Source: Chamaecrista fasciculata (Eukaryota > Streptophyta > Magnoliopsida > Fabales > Fabaceae). Taken from it: DNA of 64,000 nucleotides. Below the pieces are notes generated by a model, which ran no database searches, was not told where the DNA came from, and saw only the letters and a program-made list of their open reading frames with translations. Numbering within the stretch: position 1 is the stretch's first letter; the number at the start of each line of letters is the position of its first letter. Below, in pieces: positions 48,801 through 56,250 of the stretch. A program made the translations under genes and the position numbers. The stretch covers positions 1 through 64,000 of the forward strand of contig QANZ01042472.1 in NCBI GenBank assembly GCA_003254925.1. Direction: 5' to 3'.

Positions 48801-50857
48801 GAAATTTTCACATCAATTCGGAATTATGTAGTCTAATACACAATAATCAGGTATATGATTTTACTTTTGGGTGAACATGGGTCATTCTTCTTCTGTGCAC
48901 TCAAATCTATATTCTAGCACAGTTTTCTCCTTCACATGGCATCAAACTTATATGGAAATATGGAATTATGGCTTTTAAAGCTTTTATTTTTTGGACTTAT
49001 TTGCGGTAAAAGCAGAATGTCTTTTTCTTTTTCTTTTTTTAAGTTGCATACGGTTATCGGGATGTAGTTTGGAAATAAATTCTTGTAATTAATTGTTGGA
49101 TGTGTACTTAACTATAGTCAGGTAACAAGGGTTGAATGGTGTAATTCAAGTTTCTAATTTAAACATGAAAAAAAAAAAACTGGGAGAAAGTTTCTTATAC
49201 ATAAGGTTTTTTCAATCATAAGTTTGATTTCAAATTTTTTTTTTAAATGATTGGTCATGCATTTGTGTTTAATATTCTATCTTTATCTGGATTGGTCATA
49301 TACAAACATTTTGTCACAGGGGCTTTGCGTGCCCTAACGGGCACGCAAATATGTATGTAAAATAAATAAGGGACTAAATTGTTAACTTAGTAAAGAAAGA
49401 GAGACCAAATAGTAAATTTTCTCTTATTTTTAATTTCATAGACTATAGTTTTAAACATGGACGACCAGAGAGGGGTGGAGCCATATAATATTAGATTTAT
49501 TGAAAAATCTTATAGCAAAGATATAAAGAGCCTTACCATTCGTGATGCTATAATGAGTGGACTTGCTATTTCATTATGTTTCAGTTTTATCCTACAGTTT
49601 TTAGATATTCATGAATCATATATAAATTTTTTTGATGAAAATGGCAGCTATTGGAAGCAACAGCAAGAGCCGTTCAGCCAGTGCTGGAGTTAGGAGAATC
49701 TGGATTTCCAGTGGCAGATGGTCTTTCCAACCTTCTAAAGGTAAACAAACAACCTCCTTTGTTGACACCTGCTTCAACCTATGCATAAAAAAAAAATGAC
49801 TATAAATGTGTGACAAACTTTAAAATTATTATCATTTAATAATAACTAAATTAAAAAACACATTAAATTTATAGTCAAAGCTAACATAATTTTAAAACAA
49901 AGCAACAAAAAATTGACTTCACAAAAACAAACATTTTTTAAGCAATAAAAATTAAAGGTCAAAGTACAAATTTGGTCTCATATCTTTTGCTCAATTTTCA
50001 ATTTGGTTTTGTATATTATTTTGTTGTACTTTTGGTCTCATATCTTTTCAAAAAGTTCCTATTTGGTCTCATATCATTTTCGGCCAGGTTGGAGAAATAG
50101 TCTGATAGTTTTACAAAAGGTTTTACCGTTAGTTCCACCTGACCTAAAAATGAGACCAATTCTGCACCTGACTCAAAGATATGAGACTAAATATGCAACA
50201 AAAAAATATGAGACCAAATTGAGATTTGGTTCAAAGATATGAGACCAAATCTGTAACAAAAACAGACACAAGACCAAATTAGAAACTGAACAAAAGATAT
50301 GCGACTAAATTTGCAGTTTAGCCAAAATTTAAAAAAAATGAAAATGAAGTTTAAAAATAAAAAATATTTTCCAACTAAAGTTTCCTAGAATGGTTGAAAA
50401 TCTTGCAAACAATGGGGTAAACCAAAGATAATGAATTCACACACGGTTTTTCAGTGAAACTTACTTCTAAGTTATAACATATATACATGTATTCTCATAA
50501 TTAATTTGGTTTACTTATATATATATGTTTCTAAAACTGTTGACTACATACATGCAGTGTCGCCTACCAGCTACAATTCGATGCTTATCTCATCCAAGTG
50601 CACATGTTCGTGCTCTAAGCACTTCGGTTCTTCGTGACATTTTGCATACCGGTTCAATCAGACCGGCCCCTAAACGGCCCCAAATCAATGGTATACACAA
50701 GCGTTCTTATCAATACTTCAATATTGATGCCATTGACTGGCAAGCTGATATATCAAAATGCTTGACATGGGAAGCTCATAGCAGACTTTCAAATGGAATG
50801 CCTATTCATTTTCTAGATACCGCTGCTAAAGAATTAGGCTGTACTATTTCCGTATGA
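33878..50857 (+). CDS. GI: GIGANTEA, circadian clock and photoperiod protein
   Basis: The protein is recognised by its whole-length identity to GIGANTEA, from SERWIDRLQFSSLFWPPP at the N-terminus to AAKELGCTISV at the C-terminus. Coding exons are 33878-33967, 37651-37722, 37874-37928, 38045-38187, 38403-38677, 39500-39555, 41631-41871, 41965-42115, 43771-43980, 44072-45595, 47132-47200, 47495-47713, 49648-49740 and 50558-50857. All introns are GT-AG and the phases agree. They sum to 3498 nt, 1165 residues plus stop, against 1173 in Arabidopsis. The start is the first ATG in the conserved frame, in a good context (CAAATGGC). GI is a plant-specific, mainly nuclear scaffold. It stabilises the F-box protein ZTL as a co-chaperone with HSP90, and acts with FKF1 to remove CDF repressors of CONSTANS. 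It has no classical catalytic domain. No frameshift or stop is seen, so it should be functional. Confidence 0.97.
33968..37650 (+). other. GI intron 1 (3.68 kb)
   Basis: The largest intron. It contains a tail-only micro-retroposon (35189-35244) and one AAAATATCT match (35413-35421). Otherwise it is AT-rich with no gene. Confidence 0.85.
35189..35244 (-). mobile_element. Tail-only micro-retroposon in GI intron 1
   Basis: The 16-bp direct repeat CGTGTATTTCCTTTTC (35189-35204 and 35229-35244) flanks a 24-bp insert of poly(T) plus GTTTGAACAAC. On the minus strand the insert is GTTGTTCAAAC followed by poly(A). This is the clearest of the five cases. Confidence 0.65.
40395..40506. repeat. 28-bp minisatellite, four units
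   Basis: Four adjacent 28-bp units start at 40395, 40423, 40451 and 40479, each beginning CA(C/T)G and containing the core TACCACAAA..TATGGT with substitutions. Unit length is constant. Confidence 0.85.
40740..40793. repeat. 27-bp tandem duplication
   Basis: Two copies of a 27-bp unit beginning GCTATTCTGGGA, differing at one base. It lies in GI intron 6. Confidence 0.9.
42188..42502 (+). mobile_element. Non-autonomous Helitron in GI intron 8
   Basis: Begins TCTATACTATTATA after an A. It ends with a hairpin (GCATGC, 8-nt loop, GCATGC; 42476-42495), then GAA and CTAG before a T. The 5' TC, 3' CTAG, subterminal hairpin and A|T insertion site are all Helitron hallmarks. At 315 bp of AT-rich DNA with no ORF, it must have been moved by an autonomous relative. 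Confidence 0.7.
43690..43770 (+). other. Duplicated 3' splice site of GI intron 8
   Basis: The acceptor region TATATGTTAATTCAG|CTT occurs twice, with AG at 43707-43708 and at 43769-43770. Only the second joins exon 9 in the conserved GI frame. The upstream copy would add 62 bp containing a stop. Confidence 0.8.
45596..47131 (+). other. GI intron 10 (1.54 kb)
   Basis: AT-rich, with a poly(A) run at about 46580-46595. No gene or recognisable transposon. Confidence 0.8.
48036..48390. mobile_element. Foldback MITE in GI intron 12
   Basis: The terminal 20 bp GGTCAAAGTGCAAATTTGGT are perfectly inverted at the right end. Internal phrases (CATATCTTTTG, CCAATTTGGTC) pair along the element. No clean target duplication is visible. 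Confidence 0.75.
48685..48737 (-). mobile_element. Tail-only micro-retroposon in GI intron 12
   Basis: The 16-bp direct repeat ATAGGACATTTATTTT (48685-48700 and 48722-48737) flanks a 21-bp insert. On the minus strand the insert reads AATATC followed by an A-rich tail. Confidence 0.5.
49334..49353. repeat. Perfect 8-bp hairpin, possible Helitron end
   Basis: GCGTGCCC-TAAC-GGGCACGC. It resembles the subterminal hairpin of the Helitron in intron 8, read on the other strand. The expected CTAG-type end is not intact next to it, so the assignment is weak. Confidence 0.35.
49957..50323. mobile_element. Foldback MITE in GI intron 13
   Basis: Begins GGTCAAAGTACAAATTTGGT and ends ...TAAATTTGCAGTTTAGCC, in the same family as 48036-48390. 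The flanks AAAATTAAA (49948-49956) and AAAATTTAA (50324-50332) form a 9-bp target duplication with one mismatch. It occupies nearly half of the 817-bp intron. Confidence 0.75.
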
Positions 50858-51140
50858 AACTGAAAAAACCATATAGAACCCATCTTAATTTTTATGTGAA
50901 TTTTTCCTTTTTTTTTCCAGGGACTTATAGAGACACATGTTATTTGTAGTTTGAAGACATATGGCTTGCTAATAAGTAACCTTTTCTGTTATGCTATTCT
51001 TTGTTATAACTATTTCTGTACATTTCAATGTATCAATGTATCTTGAGAAAGTGGTTGAATTGAGTTTTTAAAAACTTTCCATTCTTAACAATTTATGATC
51101 TTCTATTCCTATACATTAAATTTAGTATTCAAATAGTTTA
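50858..51140 (+). other. GI 3' UTR and flank
   Basis: T-rich sequence after the stop codon. The polyadenylation site is not fixed. No further gene. Confidence 0.6.
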
Positions 51141-51365
51141 GGCAAAAGTATTCTGATATCTTAAGTATTTGATCAATTTCAGTTGTATCTCTAAATTTTT
51201 TTTGGGTCAACTATATCTTCGATCTTTTCTTTTATGTCTATTGCACCCCTTGAGGGTAGAATTAACTCAAGTGTGAAACATTGAGAGCACAATTGATTTA
51301 AAAAAATTATAGGAATACAGTTGAAACTGACCCCATACTTCAGGGGTACTAAGAGTACTTTTGCC
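51141..51365. mobile_element. Short foldback MITE
   Basis: The ends GGCAAAAGTA...TACTTTTGCC are perfect 10-bp inverted repeats. The flanks AATAGTTTA (51132-51140) and AATAATTTA (51366-51374) are a 9-bp duplication with one mismatch. Confidence 0.7.
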
Positions 51366-51502
51366 AATAATTTATTTATTTTATAATGAAGATAGTGTTT
51401 GATTTTATTATGGACATTTTTTTGACAATGAAATTGAAATTTAGGTAGGAGGTAATGTAAAGGGAAGGTAAGAACTAAGAAACACATCAATTTATTAACA
51501 TA

Positions 51503-51952
51503 GACAAAAGTATTGTTGGTACCCCCAAATATGAAGTTATTTTTAGTTATACCCCAACGTTTTTTTTTGTCAATTATACCCCCAAAGTTTCACATTTAAA
51601 TCAATTATACCTCAATTTGGATTTTTTTTTGTTTTAAGGTCCTTGAATTTTCATTATTTAGAAATCCTCTATTCTCTCAAGATTTTTCTTTCATACAAGT
51701 CCCTAACTAATTAAAAAACAATTCAGAATGTTTGTCATCTTTAATGAAATGGTCCTTACAATTGAGAAACTCGAATCTCTTCCCTCTGTTTTTCACTGTT
51801 CCGACAACCACACATAAACTCGTTGGTGAGCCTCAGATATAGAGAAATCGAGCAAAAATACCAATAGCTCTAGCTCTCAACGTTGAGGGTATAACTGAAA
51901 ATGACCACATATATCAAAGATATAGTACATGGATACCAATAGTACTTTTGTC
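51503..51952. mobile_element. Foldback MITE with perfect target duplication
   Basis: The ends GACAAAAGTA...TACTTTTGTC are inverted. The 10-bp direct repeat TATTAACATA (51493-51502 and 51953-51962) flanks it without mismatch. It is related to the element at 51141-51365. Non-coding. Confidence 0.8.
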
Positions 51953-51962
51953 TATTAACATA

Positions 51963-52441
51963 TTAGGGTTTGGATACTCGGCCTAGTTCATACGGGTAAT
52001 TTTAGGGGTTTACCAAAGGGTTTTGTGTATATAAAAGACTAAAGTTCTATTCTCATTGTGTATATATGTTTTCTTAATTAATTTGATTTCATCGCACCTG
52101 TTATGGTGTATTAAATAATTTTAGATTAATGTATTATAGTATCCTAATGTATGTCAATTCTTTTATGAAGCCTCAAATTAGAACAACAATAAACAATACA
52201 CATTCATTACAAGATAGGAAATTATTAAAACAATTTATTAAACACCTTAATAGCGATAAAATCAAAGTAACAAAATAAAAGATATTTTCAGAATTTTTTG
52301 TTAATAATAAGAAAATATAAAATGAATGCAAGTGAAAAGATAGAGACGTTTATGAATAGAAAAGTCCTCGGAGAGATTAGTTTCAAACTTTCAATCCTCC
52401 TTGCTTCAAAAGATTGAAATGAAATCTCTACATAATTATTT
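51963..52441. other. AT-rich intergenic DNA
   Basis: No gene or repeat recognised. Confidence 0.5.
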
Positions 52442-52908
52442 GGCTAAACTTTTATTTTGATCCCTCAAGTTTTCTTCGTACTATTTTGGTCCCTCAAGTT
52501 TCTAAAAAGTTTCACTATTAGCCACTGACTCTTTTCCATCCACTTTTTCTGTTAAAAAAAGAAAAAACAACTAACTTTCATCTCTCAACAATTTTGCTCT
52601 TTTACAAAAAGGAAGGACCTTAATGCAAAAGAGAAAAATTGATGGGAGATGAAAATTATTTTTTTTTCTTTTTTTTAACGGAAAAGTGGATGGAAAAGAA
52701 TCAGGGACTAATGGTGGAACTTTTTGAAAACTTGAGGGATCAAAATAGAACTTTGAGCAAACATGAAGGACCAAAACGGAACGAAAAAAACTTGAGAGAC
52801 CAAAACGGAACCTTGAGCAAACATGAGGGACCAAAACGAAATGAAAAAACTTGAGGGACCAAAACAGAACTTTTAGCAAACATAAGGGACCAAAATAGGA
52901 CTTTGGCC
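52442..52908. mobile_element. Foldback element with internal minisatellite
   Basis: The left arm (GGCTAAACTTTTATTTTGAT) pairs with the right end (...CAAAATAGGACTTTGGCC), and the centre pairs around TCTTTTCCATCCACTTTT. The right arm is expanded into about three tandem 60-bp units (about 52729-52907), each with AACTTGAGGGACCAAAA and GAGCAAACATGAGGGACC. Confidence 0.7.
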
Positions 52909-52917
52909 TAACCACTT

Positions 52918-53089
52918 TAACTTAAAGACTTTAACAATTAATTTAATCAAGAAAACACCTAAACCTAAATGAACCCACAACTAAAATTAATAATTTCAAG
53001 TAACTAATGGTGGGAACTGGGAATGGATTGAGGAAATAAATAATTCAATAACTTAAACAAAATGTTATAGAAAAACACATCTTTGGGGG
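52918..53089. other. Intergenic DNA
   Basis: Short AT-rich stretch up to the second Tat LTR. No feature seen. Confidence 0.5.
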
Positions 53090-53693
53090 TGATACATCAC
53101 TATTTGGGCGTACGCCTAAACGGCCCTCGCACCGGGCCTCTTCTCCTCTCCGCACCTTGCGAGACGCCCTCGAGCCAATCGGGCGCCCTAAGCACAAGTA
53201 GGGGCGGCCGTGATCCATCCTGGGTCTTGGCGCACGTCCCCCAAATGACACGTAGTCACCCACGACTACCCCGCTCCGCAATCCACGCTACGGGAGATCG
53301 TGGGTTACTGACTTGCTCATACCCACGATCTCCAGTTTCTAGGCGCCCGCCTAGCGACACAACACGCAATCACCCACGATTGCCTTGCTCCGCAAATCTC
53401 GGCCTCCACCATCTTCGCTGGTGGAGATCGTGTCCAGTACGTGGTCCGCCCCGCACGCTGACCACCTCTCTCCTCCCTGCTCTATAAATAGAGCCCATCT
53501 CACCAGTTCAAGGTTAGCTACTTCTTACACTCTGAAATTCTCTTACTCTCTTATCACTCTCTTACTAACTTGAGCGTCGGAGTACACTTCGCAGGGCCCC
53601 CCTGTGAAGCTCTTGCAGGTTCTTGTTCAACTCTTGGCTCTCGCAGCCCTCTCCGGTGAACTAGGTAAGTGCTAGCCATTTTCCAGTTTATCA
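53090..53693 (+). repeat. 5' LTR of Tat copy 2
   Basis: A 604-bp LTR from TGATACATCAC to GTTTATCA, collinear with copy 1. The U3 part has a perfect 12-bp hairpin, GGAGATCGTGGG (53293-53304) and CCCACGATCTCC (53322-53333). The same words recur further on. Confidence 0.92.
53483..53490 (+). promoter_or_regulatory. LTR TATA box
   Basis: TATAAATA in CTGCTCTATAAATAGAGC, at the same place as in copy 1. Likely promoter of the gag-pol transcript. Confidence 0.78.
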
Positions 53694-53694
53694 T

Positions 53695-53712
53695 TGGCGC
53701 CGTCTGTGGGGA
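53695..53712 (+). other. Primer binding site of Tat copy 2
   Basis: TGGCGCCGTCTGTGGGGA, one base after the LTR. The outer 8 bases fit a tRNA with 3' end CGGCGCCA, such as tRNA-Asp. Confidence 0.8.
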
Positions 53713-53831
53713 ATGCATCTCCTCACCTGCTGAACTTTACGGGCTCTTACGCTCGTCCTCTATTGCTTTTTCTTTACAAAAGCTAACTCACCAACGTTTA
53801 CCTTGTTGAACTAGGTGATCTCTACTTTTCT

Positions 53832-55994
53832 ATGGCTCATAGCGACTCCCCTCGCGATCCGCTCTTGGACGAACCCTCTGATTCCCAGGAGCACGCCCTA
53901 GGCTCCCAGGAGAATCAGGAGCAAGAGGAACATCGAGAAGAGGGAGCGCCCTCTCGGGTTGCACCACCAGCCGATATGGGCGCGACGGGCCAGACTTTCC
54001 AGGCCATGGACATTATGGCAATCTTTCGTAGCATGATGAGGGAGCAGACAGAATCCCTACGTCGTGAATTCCAGAGCCTATCGGTTCACAGCACTCCCCA
54101 GGGGTCGAACCCCGGCCGCCGTAACGCAACGGCCACCTCGGCCCAGGAAAACGCACCTGCTGCTGGTTTCGAAGACGAGCCGGGCACCTTCATCCCCCAG
54201 AAGGGACCGTTCGCCGTATCCATCCAGCGCGATATCGTACCTCAGGGCTTCAAGATGCCCGTGAAGATGGTACCCTACGAGCCAACTGCAGACCCAAATC
54301 TGCACTTGAAGGCGTTCCATGCAAACGTCCAACTGGCCTCACTCACTGAAGGGAAGAAGTGCAAGCTCTTTCCTACCACTCTTGGTCCAGAAGGACTTCA
54401 CTGGTACGCCCGCCTACCAGATTACTCCATACATAACTTCGACGAGCTGGAGGCCGCCTTCCTAAAGCGCTTTGCCACCAGTATTGTGTACAAGAAACCC
54501 TCCACGGTCATGGCGGACCTTATTCAGGGCTCCAGCGAGAGCCTCCGGGATTTCCTTAAGCGCTTCTCCGAGCGCTGCCACGAGGTGGAGGACTTAGAGG
54601 ACAGCGTGGCCATCCACGCTTTCAAGCAGGGCTTACGCCCGGGCAACGTATCAAACGAGTTGGCGCTCGCCAACCCCAAAACCCTGGACGCGCTGTTGAA
54701 ACAGGTTCGGGATTTCATTCTGAAGGAGGACAACCAGGTTGCCTCCAAAAGTCGCTTCAGCAAGCTGAAGGATATGCAGAACGCCCAGACAAGCACCCGA
54801 GCTCAGCCCACCAATGGGAATGGCAACGGGAGATGGAAGAGGCACGACCGCTCTTCCAACTCTTCCCCAGGGGCCCAGCGCACGCCCTTCACGGGCAAGT
54901 TCCCGACATACCACATCCTGACCGTCTCCAGGTCAGAGATCCTGCGCGCCTGCGGATCCCTTGAGTTCTTTCCGGTAGCCCGGCCCCTCCCGGTAAAGAC
55001 CGGCCGCCCTCGGGACACAAGCAAACATTGCCGTTATCACAACGGCTATGGCCACACTACAGATGAGTGCATCTCTCTGAAGGATGCAATCGAGCAGCTA
55101 ATCCGAGACGGCCATCTGGCCGAGTACAAACAGAAAAAGCGGCCGGAGTCTGATGGGGACGCCTCCCATCAGAAGAACAGGAAGGTCGCTGAGGGCGGAA
55201 GTGGCGGCTCGAAGCATTCTGAGGCGCCCGTCCGCAACGTCGTGAACACCATCTCTGGGGGAATACACATGCACAAGACCCCCCACAGCCGAAAGCAAAT
55301 CATGCGCTCCATCATGTGCATGCATTATACGAGCGTCAAGCGCTCGCACGAAGACATCCACGCGCCTATCACTTTCACCCACGACGAGCTCAAGCCCGTG
55401 GAGTATGATGAGCCTATGGTTATAACGGCGCGCATAGGCGAGATCGACGTACGGCGCGTGCTGGTAGATCAAGGATCCTCCTCAGACATCCTCTACTTTC
55501 ACGCCTTCGAGCACCTGGGCATCCCGCTGAGCGCCCTGAAGCCTTTCAACGAGCCTCTGATTGGCTTCGCTGGGACAAGGACGCCCGCCGAAGGGGTACT
55601 CGAAACCAAGCTCACCCTCGAGGGTGATGGCGACCCGCCGAGGACCGCAGCTACATACGCCAGCTTCATCGTTGTAGCCGCTCCTTCAGCATACAACGCA
55701 ATCCTCGGGCGCTCCAGTCTCAACGCTTTCAGAGCAGTGATCTCCACTGCCCACCTACTCATGAAATTCCCTACACGTTGGGGAACTGCGAGTATAAGGG
55801 GAGATCAACTCGAAGGTCGCCGCTGCTATGCCACAAGCCTGGCTCGCGTGATGATCGATCCCGGGTATCAGACCCGCCGACTAATGGAAGGGGTTCCAGA
55901 CTCCCCTCCCCCGGAGCCCGCCGGGGAGGACACAGACATGGGCACGTCAGAGATCACAGACCTCCGCGACGAGGTATCCCACACCAGTGGCTGA
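53832..55994 (+). CDS. Tat Gag-protease
   Basis: A 720-residue open frame with no internal stop, beginning at the first ATG after the PBS. Residues 1-110 are acidic and low-complexity. The gag capsid-like domain spans roughly 125-300 (FPTTLGPEGLHWYARLPDYS, FLKRFATSI). A cysteine/histidine segment CRYHNGYGHTTDEC starts at residue 400 and replaces the usual zinc knuckle. An aspartic protease active site VLVDQGSSSDIL lies at about 544-555. Gag packages the element RNA and the protease matures the polyprotein. The frame runs past a likely splice donor at 55974, so the Gag end (DLRDEVSHTSG) may be made from unspliced RNA and the Gag-Pol fusion from spliced RNA. Confidence 0.93.
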   Translation: MAHSDSPRDPLLDEPSDSQEHALGSQENQEQEEHREEGAPSRVAPPADMGATGQTFQAMDIMAIFRSMMREQTESLRREFQSLSVHSTPQGSNPGRRNATATSAQENAPAAGFEDEPGTFIPQKGPFAVSIQRDIVPQGFKMPVKMVPYEPTADPNLHLKAFHANVQLASLTEGKKCKLFPTTLGPEGLHWYARLPDYSIHNFDELEAAFLKRFATSIVYKKPSTVMADLIQGSSESLRDFLKRFSERCHEVEDLEDSVAIHAFKQGLRPGNVSNELALANPKTLDALLKQVRDFILKEDNQVASKSRFSKLKDMQNAQTSTRAQPTNGNGNGRWKRHDRSSNSSPGAQRTPFTGKFPTYHILTVSRSEILRACGSLEFFPVARPLPVKTGRPRDTSKHCRYHNGYGHTTDECISLKDAIEQLIRDGHLAEYKQKKRPESDGDASHQKNRKVAEGGSGGSKHSEAPVRNVVNTISGGIHMHKTPHSRKQIMRSIMCMHYTSVKRSHEDIHAPITFTHDELKPVEYDEPMVITARIGEIDVRRVLVDQGSSSDILYFHAFEHLGIPLSALKPFNEPLIGFAGTRTPAEGVLETKLTLEGDGDPPRTAATYASFIVVAAPSAYNAILGRSSLNAFRAVISTAHLLMKFPTRWGTASIRGDQLEGRRCYATSLARVMIDPGYQTRRLMEGVPDSPPPEPAGEDTDMGTSEITDLRDEVSHTSG

Positions 55995-56250
55995 CGCTCC
56001 TTCACTTAGCAACTACTTCTAGTGGGTGGATTAGCCGCCCGGCCTTAAGATTAGTTGTTTTTCATTTTCATGTCTATGTTTATTTCCCTTTCCTACAAAA
56101 TGCTTAAGGCCCCCCTTATGTCATTCTAATTGTACGCTCCGACCTACACATGGCGGACGCCCATTTTATCAGATTAATGAAATCATTTATTCAATGAACT
56201 CATTTTCCACTACATCTCTTTACTTATACGCATTTTATCTGTCGTACTAG
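55974..56250 (+). other. Putative gag-pol intron (copy 2)
   Basis: Donor GAG|GTATCC and acceptor GTACTAG|GTC are separated by 277 bp. Gag is read to the codon GAG and pol resumes at GTC in phase 0, so splicing yields a continuous Gag-Pol. Without it the pol frame is out of register with gag (277 is not a multiple of 3) and opens directly after the acceptor TAG. Copy 1 keeps both sites. Confidence 0.65.

Larger units (their letters stand above)
47714..49647 (+). other. GI intron 12 (1.93 kb)
   Basis: Contains a foldback MITE (48036-48390), a tail-only micro-retroposon (48685-48737) and an isolated perfect hairpin (49334-49353). An ORF at 49457-49693 overlaps the next splice site and has no recognisable relative. 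Confidence 0.8.

Noticed and set aside
49148-49194. Poly(A) run between short AAGTTTCT repeats as a sixth micro-retroposon
   Set aside because: The repeat is only 8 bp and the A-run is in the middle of the insert rather than at its end.
49457-49693. 78-codon ORF in GI intron 12 that overlaps exon 13
   Set aside because: It ends in a frame different from GI, has no recognised relative and lies in AT-rich intron DNA.
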